Numbered from the stretch's first letter, positions 16,371-26,110 are shown. The stretch is DNA of 64,000 bases from Flavobacterium sedimenticola (GCF_030053345.1 NZ_JASGBP010000001.1:868001-932000); one strand, 5' to 3'. The notes: a model not told the origin generated them from the sequence alone. Numbers and translations: made by a program.

Positions 16371-18850
16371 GAAAATTGTGGTTGATATTTGTTCTCTTTT
16401 TTTGTTTGCCAATGGTTCTTTGGGCACAAAATAACGAACGCAATTTAAGTTCTGAAAAATGGCAATTCAAAGGAGTCAATAACGATAAATACAAATGGTA
16501 TCCCGCCAAAGTTCCCGGAACGGTACATACTGATTTGTTGACCAATAAACTCATTCCCAACCCTTTCTTCGGAGCCAATGAAAAGCAGTTGCAGTGGATA
16601 GAGAATGAAGATTGGCAGTACCAAACGACTTTTAGCATTTCCAAAGAAGAATGGAATCATCAAAATGCGATTTTGCAATTCAACGGGTTAGACACTTTTG
16701 CCGAAGTTTTTCTCAACGGAACTAAAATTCTCTCTGCCGACAACATGTTTCGTACTTGGAAAATCGACGTCAAAAAACTATTGAAAATCGGACCAAATCA
16801 ACTCGAAATCACTTTTGTTTCAGCAGTAAAAAAAGGAAAAGAAGCAGTAAAGAAACTACCTTACACTTTGCCCGGAGACGAAAAAATATTCACCCGAAAA
16901 GCGCAATACCATTTCGGTTGGGATTGGGGACCGCGATTCGTTACCTCAGGAGTCTATAGAAATGTAGTCCTTCATTTTTGGGACAATGCGACGTTGGAAA
17001 CTGTTAAATCGGTTCAAAAAAATATTTTCGCCGACAAAGCAGAACTCCAATTTGAAGTACGCATCAAAAGTGTTGTAGCTGGAAATTTTCAACTGAAAAT
17101 TAATGATAAAATACAATCCATTGTATTAAAAAAAGGACAAAACCATATAACGGTAAACAGTGAAATCCAAAACCCGAAATTGTGGTGGCCGAATGGTTTA
17201 GGCGAGGCGCATTTGTATCCGTTTGAAGTGAGTTTGGTCAAAAACAATCAAACCATCGACCGAAAAAAACTAAAAATCGGTTTGCGAACCATAGAACTGG
17301 TTCAGGAAAAAGATCACATCGGCAAGAGTTTTTATTTCAAAGTCAACGGCCAACCGGTTTTTATTAAAGGTGCTAATGTCGTTCCGCCTGATAGTTTTTT
17401 GCCTCGCGCCACCGATTCGGTTTACCAATCCATTGTCAAAAATGCGGTTGATACCCATATGAATATGCTGCGGGTTTGGGGCGGTGGAGTCTATGCGGAT
17501 GACGCTTTTTACGAAGCCTGTGATAAAAACGGTATTTTAGTTTGGCAGGATTTTATGTTTGCTTGCGCCATGTATCCCGGCGATGAAGCTTTTTTATCCA
17601 ATGTAAAGCAGGAAGTTATTGATAACGTTTCTCGCTTGCAAAATCATCCGAGTATCGCCCTTTGGTGCGGCAATAACGAAAATGATGAAGGCTGGCACAA
17701 TTGGGGCTGGCAAAAGCAATACAAGTATACCGCACAAGATTCCACAAAAATTTGGAAGGATTACCAAAAGTTGTTTCACGAACTCATTCCGAAAACGCTT
17801 GACAGTTTGTTGCCTGAGAATGAAAACCGTTATTGGCCGTCCTCGCCATCCATCGGTTGGGGCAGAAAAGAAAGTTTATTAAGTGGCGATGCGCATTATT
17901 GGGGCGTTTGGTGGGGCATGGAGCCATTTGATATGTACCGACAGAAAGTGGGGCGTTTTATGAGCGAATACGGTTTTCAGGGGATGCCCGATGTCAAAAC
18001 GTTTCAGGCTTTCGCCAACAATGGCGAACTTAACTTTGACTCGGAAGCGGTGAAATCGCATCAAAAACATCCGACAGGTTACAAAACCATCAACGCGTAT
18101 ATGGCGCGCGATTATAAGGTTCCGAATACTTTTGAAGATTATATTTATGTGTCCCAATTGCTCCAGGCCGATGGCATGAAAACCGCCATAGAAGCGCATC
18201 GCACCGACCGAAAATGTATGGGCACTTTATTTTGGCAACTCAATGATTGTTGGCCGGTGACTTCCTGGAGTTCGGTGGATTATTACGGACGATGGAAAGC
18301 GTTTCAGTATCAGGCGAGGCGGAGTTTTGAGAAGGTGTTGCTATCGGTACAAGAAAAAGAAAATCAGTATGATGTTATTATTACCAATGACGATGTGATA
18401 GCCTATGACGGTGGCTTTGCATTGCAGTTGTTTGATTTTAACGGGGAACTTCTTTGGGATGCATCGGCGGCCGGAAGCATTCCCGCAAGTTCTGCCTTAG
18501 TTCATTTTGAAATTCCCAAAATGGATTTAAACGGATTTGATTTGGCAAAAGCAGTGCTTTCGGTTTCGTTTACTTCAGAAAAAAAATCAGCCTATTCGCT
18601 GTACTATTTTGTCAAACCTAAAGAGTTACAACTTATTAAACCCAACCTTCAAATTACAAAATTAGACGAGCTGACTTATGAAATCAGTACCGATGTGTTA
18701 GCCAAGAATGTTTTCCTTTCTTCCGAAGAAGATGCTTTTTTCAGCGATAATTATTTTGACATTTTGCCTGGGCAGAAAGTGTTAATCAAATTGGCGAAAC
18801 CGGTGAAAGCTATTCGTGTAAAATCGCTTTTTGAGGTTATGAAAAACTAA
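16367..18850 (+). CDS. Beta-mannosidase, GH2, secreted
   Basis: 827 residues with a signal peptide (KLWLIFVLFFCLPMVLWAQ). The GH2 order is sugar-binding jelly roll (about 25-200, with KVPGTVHTDLLTNKLIPNPF), immunoglobulin-like domain, TIM barrel (about 300-630) and C-terminal beta domains. The acid/base glutamate is in LWCGNNENDEGW near residue 429, and the nucleophile is in FMSEYGFQGMPD near residue 531. FHFGWDWGPRFVTSG-like residues (YHFGWDWGPRFVTSGVYRNV) are the beta-mannosidase signature. It would cut the core beta-1,4-mannose of N-glycans. The ATG overlaps the cutC stop by four bases (ATGA), so translation may be coupled. Confidence 0.93.
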   Translation: MRKLWLIFVLFFCLPMVLWAQNNERNLSSEKWQFKGVNNDKYKWYPAKVPGTVHTDLLTNKLIPNPFFGANEKQLQWIENEDWQYQTTFSISKEEWNHQNAILQFNGLDTFAEVFLNGTKILSADNMFRTWKIDVKKLLKIGPNQLEITFVSAVKKGKEAVKKLPYTLPGDEKIFTRKAQYHFGWDWGPRFVTSGVYRNVVLHFWDNATLETVKSVQKNIFADKAELQFEVRIKSVVAGNFQLKINDKIQSIVLKKGQNHITVNSEIQNPKLWWPNGLGEAHLYPFEVSLVKNNQTIDRKKLKIGLRTIELVQEKDHIGKSFYFKVNGQPVFIKGANVVPPDSFLPRATDSVYQSIVKNAVDTHMNMLRVWGGGVYADDAFYEACDKNGILVWQDFMFACAMYPGDEAFLSNVKQEVIDNVSRLQNHPSIALWCGNNENDEGWHNWGWQKQYKYTAQDSTKIWKDYQKLFHELIPKTLDSLLPENENRYWPSSPSIGWGRKESLLSGDAHYWGVWWGMEPFDMYRQKVGRFMSEYGFQGMPDVKTFQAFANNGELNFDSEAVKSHQKHPTGYKTINAYMARDYKVPNTFEDYIYVSQLLQADGMKTAIEAHRTDRKCMGTLFWQLNDCWPVTSWSSVDYYGRWKAFQYQARRSFEKVLLSVQEKENQYDVIITNDDVIAYDGGFALQLFDFNGELLWDASAAGSIPASSALVHFEIPKMDLNGFDLAKAVLSVSFTSEKKSAYSLYYFVKPKELQLIKPNLQITKLDELTYEISTDVLAKNVFLSSEEDAFFSDNYFDILPGQKVLIKLAKPVKAIRVKSLFEVMKN

Positions 18851-18874
18851 ACTTTGCAAATGACAAAACCTTTT

Positions 18875-18969
18875 TAGCCCCGATAGAAATGAAAATCTCG
18901 TCTTTTGGGACGAGATTGTAATGTATAGCGGGAAAAAGGACACCAAAAATGCCCGAGCCTTTCGCTCCT
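18875..18969 (+). repeat. Dispersed palindromic element, copy B
   Basis: It starts TAGCCCCGATAGAAATGAAA, has a central hairpin (AATCTCGTC and GACGAGATT) and then AGCGGGAAAAAGG. The distal tail CACCAAAAATGCCCGAGCC and TTCGCTCCT is shared with copy E. It fills the gap between the convergent mannosidase and kinase genes. Confidence 0.7.
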
Positions 18970-18974
18970 GAATT

Positions 18975-19589
18975 CTAAAACAAACCGTTTAACTCTGCGT
19001 CAATACGGTTGATAATCATTCCTAAATCTTCCGGATTGTTTACGAAATCCACGTTGTCGACATCAATAATCAAGAGTTTTCCTTTGTCGTAGGTGGTAAT
19101 CCACGCCTCATAACGCTCGTTGAGACGGCTGAGGTAATCGATGGAAATGGTGTTTTCGTACTCGCGGCCGCGTTTGTGAATTTGCGACACCAAATTAGGA
19201 ATCGAACTTCTGAGGTAAATCAGCAAATCGGGTGCGCCAACCAAGCCTTCCATCAATTCGAACAAGTCGGAATAGTTTTGAAAATCGCGATTGGTCATCA
19301 AACCCATCGCGTGCAAATTGGGCGCAAAGATGTGTGCGTCCTCGTAAATCGTGCGGTCTTGGATGATGTTTTTGCCGCTTTCGCGAATTTGCAACACCTG
19401 ACGGAAACGGGAATTCAGGAAATAGATTTGCAGGTTGAATGACCAACGCTCCATTTGATGGTAAAAATCATCGAGATACGGATTATCTACCACATCTTCA
19501 AAATGCGGTTCCCACTTAAAATGTTTGGCTAAAAATCGCGTCAATGTTGTTTTTCCTGCGCCTATGTTTCCGGCTACCGCTATGTGCAT
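18975..19589 (-). CDS. Deoxynucleoside kinase
   Basis: 204 residues, the usual size of the dNK/dGK/dCK family. It phosphorylates salvaged deoxynucleosides. The P-loop is AVAGNIGAGKTTLTRFLAKH at residues 4-23. DRTIYEDAHIFAPNL near residue 78 is the family DR(S/T) block with the substrate-binding glutamate, and IYLRSSIPNLVSQIHKRGRE carries the lid-region arginines. Which base it prefers cannot be told. Its ATG overlaps the upstream gene's stop by one base (TAATG), so the two are co-transcribed. Confidence 0.92.
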   Translation of the reverse strand: MHIAVAGNIGAGKTTLTRFLAKHFKWEPHFEDVVDNPYLDDFYHQMERWSFNLQIYFLNSRFRQVLQIRESGKNIIQDRTIYEDAHIFAPNLHAMGLMTNRDFQNYSDLFELMEGLVGAPDLLIYLRSSIPNLVSQIHKRGREYENTISIDYLSRLNERYEAWITTYDKGKLLIIDVDNVDFVNNPEDLGMIINRIDAELNGLF

Positions 19590-20383
19590 TATGGTAATTT
19601 TATTTTATAATTTTTAATTTGCTGGTTGGTAAAAATAGCTAAAATTTGGTCTTTGTAATAAAAATTTCGGAACGATTTCTCAACAATTTCGATTTCAAAA
19701 ACGGTTTTCAGTTTATTGTTCAAACAATACAGCGTGTTGTCTTTAACGAACAATATTCGCTCGTTATCTACAATTTGCATTTTTTCGAACGGGGGAATAT
19801 TCGCCAACAAGGTTACTTTCCCGAATAAGTCAATCGCATACCAGTTGTTGATTTCGTCTATCCAATAAAAATAATTAAAGTCGGATTGGGTGTATTTGAT
19901 ATTTTCTTGTATCGGATTGCCGATGTTTTTAGCTGTGTTTTTTAAATAATCAAACAACATGATTTGCTGGGTAAGTGCATTGTAAACCCAAAACTGATTT
20001 TGAGAAGCCATCCCGATTTTGGATACAAAAATGGTGCTGTCTATGTCGAAAATATTGAGTCGTTGAATTTCATTCAATTGGTTGTCCAACAGTATAACCG
20101 TATTGAAGTCTTCATAAAAAACGACTATCTTGAGCGGGTTGATAAAATCGACCATCGAGATTTTTCCCAGCGCCACGTTTTTATATTCCCATTGCTGGTT
20201 GTCGTTTTGTTTGATGAAAATGTTGTTCTTAATGTAATAATGATTGTTTAAGCCATCAAAACCAATATAGGTTTTGTCTTCGATGGCAGCGGCAGTTAAC
20301 GCGGTGGTTTTCAGTTTCGGATTTTGACTAAACCCAACGGTGCTGAAGCATAAAATCAACCATAAAAAAAGATATTTCCTCAT
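19589..20383 (-). CDS. Secreted propeller-like protein of unknown function
   Basis: 264 residues. A signal peptide (KYLFLWLILCFSTVGFSQ) is followed by short repeated beta-strand units with patterns such as YIGFDGLNNHYYIKNN, IVVFYEDFNTVILLDNQLNE, QFWVYNALTQQIMLFDYLKN and WYAIDLFGKVTLLAN. They look like blades of a beta-propeller. No catalytic motif is seen and I do not recognise a characterised family. It is the first gene of a two-gene unit with the deoxynucleoside kinase and probably works in the periplasm or outer membrane. Confidence 0.75.
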   Translation of the reverse strand: MRKYLFLWLILCFSTVGFSQNPKLKTTALTAAAIEDKTYIGFDGLNNHYYIKNNIFIKQNDNQQWEYKNVALGKISMVDFINPLKIVVFYEDFNTVILLDNQLNEIQRLNIFDIDSTIFVSKIGMASQNQFWVYNALTQQIMLFDYLKNTAKNIGNPIQENIKYTQSDFNYFYWIDEINNWYAIDLFGKVTLLANIPPFEKMQIVDNERILFVKDNTLYCLNNKLKTVFEIEIVEKSFRNFYYKDQILAIFTNQQIKNYKIKLP

Positions 20384-20504
20384 CTCGCTAATTTACGGGA
20401 AAGCATGTAAATTCCCAATACTGTGGCACAATAATTTAACAAAACATTGGTAACAGTTTTCAAAATGTATCGTCATATTTGTTATATCAAAAAACCAACA
20501 GCCA

Positions 20505-21428
20505 ATGAAAAAAATAGTTTACGCTTCGTTTTTTCTTTTCTCCTATTTAGCCACGCATGCCCAAAAAGATTTTCAGGGTATGGCTGTGTACGAGTCCAAA
20601 ACCAGCACATCGGATTTTAAAAGCCGGTTTGAAGGCAATAAAGACATCTCGCCCGAGATGCAAAAAATGATTGAGGAAAGAGTCAAAAAGATGTTTGAAA
20701 AAACGTTTATACTCCATTTTGATAAATCGGCATCTATTTATAAAGAAGAAGAGAAACTCGATGCGCCTACAGCACAAGGCGGTGGCGGAATGCGTATGAT
20801 GTTTAATTCGGTTACCGGTGGCGGTGGTACGTACTATAAAAATGTAAAAACGAAATCCTATACAGTTGATAAAGAGTTTATGGGGAAGTCTTTCTTAATC
20901 AAAGACTCATTGCCCAAATTAGAGTGGAAAATGGAAGCAGAAACCAAAGTCATTGGCGGCTATACTTGTTTCAAAGCCACGGCGGTAAAACCGGTTTCGG
21001 TGTCCGATTTCAGGAATTTCAGACCTAAAAAAGAAGCCGATAAAAAAGAGGCAGACGGAACAAAAACAGAGGAGAAAAAAGAAGATAAAGATAAAACTGA
21101 AACCAAAACCAATTTTATGGACGGTTTCGAAATGCCTAAAGAAATTACCATTACCGCATGGTATACACCCGATATTCCGGTGAATCAAGGACCCGATAAT
21201 TATTGGGGTTTGCCGGGTTTAATATTGGAAGTCAACGATGGAAAAACTACTATTTTGTGTTCTAAAATTGTGTTGAATCCCAAAGAGAAAGCTGACATCA
21301 AAGCGCCTTCTTCCGGCAAAGAAGTAACCCAAAAAGAATACGATGACATCGTGATTAAAAAGATGGAAGAGATGAGCGAAATGAATGGAAACGGCCGTGG
21401 CGGTTTCCAAATGAGAATCAATCGATAA
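20505..21428 (+). CDS. GLPGLI family protein
   Basis: 307 residues with a signal peptide (KKIVYASFFLFSYLATHAQ). The name motif is present near residue 244: NYWGLPGLILEVNDGKTTIL. Before it, YTCFKATAV and ITAWYTPDIPVNQGP are typical of the family. A low-complexity Lys/Glu/Asp/Thr insert lies near residues 175-205. GLPGLI proteins are found only in Bacteroidota, mostly beside TonB-type barrels; their function is unknown. The next gene, such a barrel, starts 22 bp downstream. Confidence 0.9.
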   Translation: MKKIVYASFFLFSYLATHAQKDFQGMAVYESKTSTSDFKSRFEGNKDISPEMQKMIEERVKKMFEKTFILHFDKSASIYKEEEKLDAPTAQGGGGMRMMFNSVTGGGGTYYKNVKTKSYTVDKEFMGKSFLIKDSLPKLEWKMEAETKVIGGYTCFKATAVKPVSVSDFRNFRPKKEADKKEADGTKTEEKKEDKDKTETKTNFMDGFEMPKEITITAWYTPDIPVNQGPDNYWGLPGLILEVNDGKTTILCSKIVLNPKEKADIKAPSSGKEVTQKEYDDIVIKKMEEMSEMNGNGRGGFQMRINR

Positions 21429-21450
21429 TCGCTTAAACAGTCTGTTTTTC

Positions 21451-24195
21451 ATGAAAAAATTGTCCTTATTGCTGCTGTTATTTTCCGGAATTGCCGTAGC
21501 ACAAACCATCCGTTTCGAAGGAATCATACAAGACAATACCAACGCTCCTTTAGAAATGGCCAACATCATGGCGGTGAATCAAACCACCAAAGCTATGGAT
21601 GCCTACGCCATCACAAATGATAAAGGGAAGTTTGTGCTCAATCTAAAACCGAACACAGCTTACACGGTAAAGCTGAGTTATCTCGGCATGAAAAACAAAG
21701 AGATTGCCGTGACCACGCAAAGCGAAAACATCACTCAGGTAATTACTATGGAAAGCGGTGGCATCGAACTCGATGGGGTGGAGATTGTGCGCGAAATGCC
21801 GGTGTCTATCAAAGGTGATACCATAGTATATAACGCCGATTCTTTTAAAAGTGGTACCGAGCGAAAACTCGAAGACGTGCTCAAAAAATTACCCGGAGTA
21901 GAGGTCAATGCCGACGGAGAAGTTGAAGTGGAAGGCAAAAAAGTCTCCAAGCTCATGGTAGAAGGCAAAGACTTTTTTGACGGCGATACCAAACTCGGGG
22001 TTAAAAATATTCCCGCCGATGCCATCGACAAGGTTCAGGTATTGCGCAATTACAACGAGAATTCCATTCTGAAAGGTGTTGAAAACAATCAGGATAATGT
22101 GGCCATGAACATCAAACTCAAAGAAGGCAAGAAAAACTTTTGGTTTGGCGATGTTACGGCAGCCGGAGGTTTTCAGCCTGAAACCAAATTCGACCGGTAC
22201 AATGTCAACCCGAAATTGTTTTATTACAGTCCGAAATACAGCCTCAACATTATCACCAATTTCAATAACATAGGCGAGTTGCCGCTCACCATACAAGACT
22301 ATTTCAAATTCACCGGCGGATTCCGGAATATGATGGCCAAAGGCGGTTCGAGTTTTACGGTATCAAGCAACGATTTGGGCATTTCACTACTGCGAAACAA
22401 TCGCGCCAAAGAAATTGAAACCGATTTCGGGGCGACCAATTTCTCCTATAATCCAACCAAATCATGGAGTTTGAGCGGTTTTGCTATTTTGTCGTCTTCA
22501 ATTACCGATTTGGAGACGGTGTCGAGTACCAATTTCCTCGACCCGACTTCCACCGAAGTGGCTTCTACCGAAAACCGTTCGGAAATAGCGCATCAAAAAA
22601 GTAATTTGGGCTTATTTAAACTGAGTTCCACCTACAAACCCAATACGAATTTTCAGTTTGACTACGATATTTTGGCCAAGTTCTCCAAGCAAGATGAAAA
22701 CAATGCGCTTTTAAGGGAAACGATAGACGAAAGCAACACCTCAACCACGGAAGATATTTTTACGGTGAAAAAACAAGATCCGGTGACCATCAATCAAAAC
22801 CTGAGTTTTTATTACACCGCTGCCGAAAAACACGTTTTTGCTTTCGAGACCCAACATTTATACCAAGACGAAAATCCGTTTTACAATGCCAATTTGGCTT
22901 CCGATCCGTTCACCACACCAAGCACCAATATTTTGGGGTACGACACAACTCAAAATAGAACCGATTTGAATCAGAACCGTTTTGTAAAAACCAACAAACT
23001 CGATTCAAAGCTCGATTATTACTACATGCTGACGCCCAAATCGAACATCAACATCACACTGGGAAATACCTATTCGGCTCAAAATTTCAACTCCAGTATG
23101 TACCAGGTGTTAGACAACGGTGGTGTCAATAATCTCGATAATACCGCCAATACCAACGATGTGGATTACCGTTTTAACGATGCTTTTTTAGGGTTTCATT
23201 ACAAAGTGCTTACCGGCAAATTCACCTTTACGCCGGGCGTGAGTTTTCATACCTATGCCTTAAACAACGAGCAATTAGGTACGAGTTTCAAACAAAATTT
23301 TACCCGAGTGTTACCCGATTTTACGGCGTTGTATCAAATAAAAAAAGCGGAAACGTTGACATATAACTTTGCCTTCACCAATAACTTTACCGACATTAAT
23401 CGTCTGGCAGAAGGTTTTGTCTTGAACAATTATAACAGCTTATCAAGCGGAAACCGAACCTTGGAAAATGCGATTCAGCAATCGCATTCCCTGCGTTACT
23501 TCAAATACAATATGTTCAATTTTGAAAATATTACCGCTGCGGCAAGTTATAATCGTACAGTGGATGCTATCAAGACCAGAGCTTTCTTTAATAACGTAAA
23601 TCAAGTATCTTCGCCTTTTAACTCAGAGTTTGCCGATGAGACCTTGTCTTTCTTTGGGAGCTATGGGCGATCGTTTTTTAAGTACTACAAGGCTTCACTC
23701 AATGCCACACTCAATTGGTCGAAATTCAACAACATCCAAATCGATCGCAACACGCTCCAAGAGGTGTTGGTGACCAACGAGAGCTTTACGCAAAGTTATA
23801 CTTTGCGAGCATCGACCAATTTTAAAAACCTGCCTAACATCGAATTAGGGTATAGTTATACCATCAACGATTATCCGAATGATACGTTTTTTACCGACAG
23901 ACCGACGGTTAAACTGGATTACTTCTTCCTGAAAAGCTTCTCCTTTGTCAGCGAATACGAGTTTTATCATTACTACAACAGCGACAAATCGGTCGAAAAC
24001 GAATACGATTTTCTCTCGGCCAGTTTGATTTACCAAAAAACCAAAGACAGCAAATGGGAGTACAAAATTTCGGCGACCAACTTGCTCAATACCACCTCGC
24101 TCAACGACGATAATTTCTCGCAGTTTTCCACCAGAACCTCACAATACCGGGTACAACCGCGTTATGTGATGTTGAGTTTGAAGTATAATTTGTAG
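21451..24195 (+). CDS. TonB-dependent-receptor-like outer membrane beta-barrel protein
   Basis: 914 residues with a signal peptide (KKLSLLLLLFSGIAVAQ). A carboxypeptidase-regulatory-like domain comes first (IRFEGIIQDNTNAPLEMANI to about residue 105). A plug-like segment follows (DTIVYNADSFKSGTERKLED, VLKKLPGVEVNADGEVEVEG, then VMLRNYNENS-type text near residue 190). The rest is a large barrel ending in YVMLSLKYNL with a terminal aromatic-rich strand. It pairs with the GLPGLI gene; such pairs are common but uncharacterised. The cargo is unknown. Confidence 0.88.
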   Translation: MKKLSLLLLLFSGIAVAQTIRFEGIIQDNTNAPLEMANIMAVNQTTKAMDAYAITNDKGKFVLNLKPNTAYTVKLSYLGMKNKEIAVTTQSENITQVITMESGGIELDGVEIVREMPVSIKGDTIVYNADSFKSGTERKLEDVLKKLPGVEVNADGEVEVEGKKVSKLMVEGKDFFDGDTKLGVKNIPADAIDKVQVLRNYNENSILKGVENNQDNVAMNIKLKEGKKNFWFGDVTAAGGFQPETKFDRYNVNPKLFYYSPKYSLNIITNFNNIGELPLTIQDYFKFTGGFRNMMAKGGSSFTVSSNDLGISLLRNNRAKEIETDFGATNFSYNPTKSWSLSGFAILSSSITDLETVSSTNFLDPTSTEVASTENRSEIAHQKSNLGLFKLSSTYKPNTNFQFDYDILAKFSKQDENNALLRETIDESNTSTTEDIFTVKKQDPVTINQNLSFYYTAAEKHVFAFETQHLYQDENPFYNANLASDPFTTPSTNILGYDTTQNRTDLNQNRFVKTNKLDSKLDYYYMLTPKSNINITLGNTYSAQNFNSSMYQVLDNGGVNNLDNTANTNDVDYRFNDAFLGFHYKVLTGKFTFTPGVSFHTYALNNEQLGTSFKQNFTRVLPDFTALYQIKKAETLTYNFAFTNNFTDINRLAEGFVLNNYNSLSSGNRTLENAIQQSHSLRYFKYNMFNFENITAAASYNRTVDAIKTRAFFNNVNQVSSPFNSEFADETLSFFGSYGRSFFKYYKASLNATLNWSKFNNIQIDRNTLQEVLVTNESFTQSYTLRASTNFKNLPNIELGYSYTINDYPNDTFFTDRPTVKLDYFFLKSFSFVSEYEFYHYYNSDKSVENEYDFLSASLIYQKTKDSKWEYKISATNLLNTTSLNDDNFSQFSTRTSQYRVQPRYVMLSLKYNL

Positions 24196-24247
24196 GAGCT
24201 GATTCCCGCTTTTCGCGCTACACGGTAGCCTGCTTCAATCGGGGCTA
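24194..24247 (-). repeat. Dispersed palindromic element, copy C, with AT-rich remnant downstream
   Basis: Read on the minus strand it starts TAGCCCCGATTGAAGCAGGC and ends with AGCGGGAATCAGCTCCTA. The long central hairpin of other copies is missing, so this is a short form. From 24248 to about 24400 follows a non-coding stretch (CTTCTTTTGTCTTGAAACAA, then AAAAATTCAAGGCGTTGC) with a small inverted repeat TTCTTTTGTCTTG/AAACAAAAGAA. I see no gene in it. Confidence 0.6.
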
Positions 24248-24421
24248 GTTCTTCTTTTGTCTTGAAACAAAAGAAGCAAAAATTCAAGGCGTTGCATCTT
24301 CGGCGGTCAAACCTCATTTTAAATCCGAAAATAAAAGAACTCGCTTCGCTCAAACAGCTTTTATTTTTACGGATTTTTCAATGGGTTGACACCCGCCTGC
24401 CAGATGCTAAAGCCAAAAAGA

Positions 24422-24443
24422 AAAGCCCGCAGGTGCGGGCTTT
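24422..24443 (-). terminator. metK: Intrinsic terminator of metK
   Basis: AAAGCCCGC and GCGGGCTTT pair around a four-base loop. On the minus strand a T-rich tail follows (TTTTCTTTTT), so it ends the metK transcript 25 bp past the stop. Confidence 0.85.
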
Positions 24444-24467
24444 GTTATATCATTTCCGGAATAATAA

Positions 24468-25718
24468 TTAAATTCCGAAAGCGGCTTTTACCTTGTCCAC
24501 AAAATCTAATTTCTCCCAAGTAAACAATTCTACGGTTACCGTTTTGTCTTCACCGTTTGGCGATTTAAACGTTTTGGTTACGGTTTCCGGAGTTCTTCCC
24601 ATATGACCGTAAGCCGCAGTTTCACTGTAAATCGGGTTTCTCAATTTCAAACGTTGTTCAATGAAGTACGGGCGCATATCGAAGATGGTTTCCACTACTT
24701 TACTGATTTCACCATCGGTCATGTTTACTTTGGCAGTACCGTACGTATTCACGTTGATAGAAGTAGGTTTGGCCACTCCAATCGCATACGATACTTGCAC
24801 CAAAATCTCATCACACAAACCGGCAGCTACCAGGTTTTTTGCAATATGACGGGTGGCATAAGCCGCAGAACGGTCTACTTTACTTGGATCTTTTCCCGAG
24901 AATGCACCACCACCGTGAGCGCCTTTTCCACCATAGGTATCCACAATAATTTTTCTTCCGGTTAAGCCGGTATCCCCGTGTGGACCGCCAATTACGAACT
25001 TTCCGGTTGGGTTGATATGATACGTAATATCGTCGTTAAACAAATGCGCGTATTGCGGGTATTTGGCTTTTACTCTCGGAATCAAAATCGAAATCAAATC
25101 GCTTTTAATTTTGGTCAACATCGTAGCTTCATCAGCAAAATCATCGTGTTGTGTAGAAATTACAATCGCGTCAATACGAACCGGTTTGTTGTCATCGGAA
25201 TATTCCAAAGTTACCTGAGATTTAGCATCCGGACGCAAATACGTGATTTCGTTGTTTTCTCTGCGGATGGCCGCTAATTCAATCAACAAGGCATGCGATA
25301 AATCCAAAGCCAACGGCATATAATTCTCGGTTTCATTAGTCGCGTAACCAAACATCATGCCTTGGTCGCCGGCACCTTGCTCTTCTTTGCTCGCGCGGTC
25401 AACACCTTGGTTAATGTCGGCCGATTGCTCGTGAATAGCAGATAAAACCCCACACGAATTCGCCTCAAACATGTACTCGCTTTTGGTATACCCGATTTTG
25501 CGAATCACTTCTCTGGCAATTGATTGTACATCCAAATAGGTGTTCGATTTTACTTCTCCTGCCAAAATTACCTGACCGGTAGTCACCAAAGTTTCGCATG
25601 CTACTTTCGACTCCGCATCAAAAGCTAAAAAGTTGTCAATTAACGCATCACTGATTTGGTCAGCTACCTTATCCGGATGTCCTTCACTAACGGATTCCGA
25701 CGTAAATAAATACCCCAT
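24468..25718 (-). CDS. metK: S-adenosylmethionine synthetase
   Basis: 416 residues. It makes SAM from methionine and [23 protein letters not shown] at the start carries the ATP-binding histidine, and [20 protein letters not shown] and MMFGYATNE hold the methionine-site loop. [20 protein letters not shown] and [20 protein letters not shown] are phosphate-binding blocks. It is alone on the minus strand, divergent from metY across 700 bp that are full of regulatory RNA signals. A SAM-II-like aptamer lies in its own leader. Confidence 0.97.
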   Translation of the reverse strand: MGYLFTSESVSEGHPDKVADQISDALIDNFLAFDAESKVACETLVTTGQVILAGEVKSNTYLDVQSIAREVIRKIGYTKSEYMFEANSCGVLSAIHEQSADINQGVDRASKEEQGAGDQGMMFGYATNETENYMPLALDLSHALLIELAAIRRENNEITYLRPDAKSQVTLEYSDDNKPVRIDAIVISTQHDDFADEATMLTKIKSDLISILIPRVKAKYPQYAHLFNDDITYHINPTGKFVIGGPHGDTGLTGRKIIVDTYGGKGAHGGGAFSGKDPSKVDRSAAYATRHIAKNLVAAGLCDEILVQVSYAIGVAKPTSINVNTYGTAKVNMTDGEISKVVETIFDMRPYFIEQRLKLRNPIYSETAAYGHMGRTPETVTKTFKSPNGEDKTVTVELFTWEKLDFVDKVKAAFGI

Positions 25719-25792
25719 AACTATAGTTTAGTTTTAATATTAAATGTTGCGAAAAATAGAGGATTGCCGTAAAAGCTAAAGGAGAGTTTCTG

Positions 25793-25840
25793 CTTTAGCA
25801 TTTTTTAACGAGGTTGCAATCAGTACAAATTTTTCCTCTC
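25793..25840 (-). ncRNA. Putative SAM-II-like riboswitch in the metK leader
   Basis: On the minus strand the leader has GAGG, an A/U-rich loop, GATTGCAA, CCTC, then GTTAAAAAATGCTAAAG. This is the order of the SAM-II aptamer: a 5' stem, a loop ending ATTGCAA, the 3' stem and a G(T)(G/T)ATAAA...GCTAAA segment that forms the pseudoknot. The match is by eye to the remembered consensus and the stem is short. Downstream, GCTAAAG can instead pair with CTTTAGC to form an alternative hairpin. The gene that follows makes SAM, which fits. Confidence 0.45.
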
Positions 25841-25852
25841 AATTTTCGGTTG

Positions 25853-25881
25853 CAAATGTATAAAGACTAATTCGAAAACAA
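25853..25881 (-). promoter_or_regulatory. Promoter of metK
   Basis: On the minus strand TTG (25881-25879), an 18-base spacer and TACATTTG (25860-25853), a full TAnnTTTG match. It puts the transcript start near 25847, about 130 bases before the metK ATG, so the leader contains the SAM-II-like element. Confidence 0.7.
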
Positions 25882-25989
25882 AAAACTATTTGACTTTTTT
25901 TATTTTTTTTAGGATTTTACCAAAAATCTAAATACGTAGTATTTAAATATATATCCGCAAATTTCAAATGTTAAATTTTCAAATTTCGT

Positions 25990-26020
25990 TTGGTCAATTC
26001 AAAAAACATTCAGAAGTTTG
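25990..26020 (+). promoter_or_regulatory. Candidate promoter of the metY leader
   Basis: TTG at 25990-25992, a 20-base spacer and GAAGTTTG at 26013-26020. The TTTG half is intact but the first base of TA is changed. It would start transcription near 26025, just before leader peptide 1. Confidence 0.4.
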
Positions 26021-26041
26021 TCCCATACAAAAACAGCAAAA

Positions 26042-26110
26042 ATGAACTTTACAATTTGTCATATGTGTCGCATGATGTGGAAATCTCCGCAGAGGACGCT
26101 AATGGCATAA
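26042..26110 (+). CDS. Leader peptide 1 of metY (Met/Cys-rich, 22 aa)
   Basis: A 22-codon frame with Met at 1, 8, 11, 12 and 21 and Cys at 6 and 9; the core is CHMCRMMW. Its stop is 24 bp before an intrinsic terminator. Codons 16-18 contain GCAGAGG (26089-26095), the exact complement of CCTCTGC in the terminator's 5' arm. A ribosome stalled on the Met/Cys codons would leave this segment free to block the terminator; one that reaches the stop would cover it. This is the standard logic of leader-peptide attenuation. That the peptide is translated is inferred. Confidence 0.7.
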   Translation: MNFTICHMCRMMWKSPQRTLMA

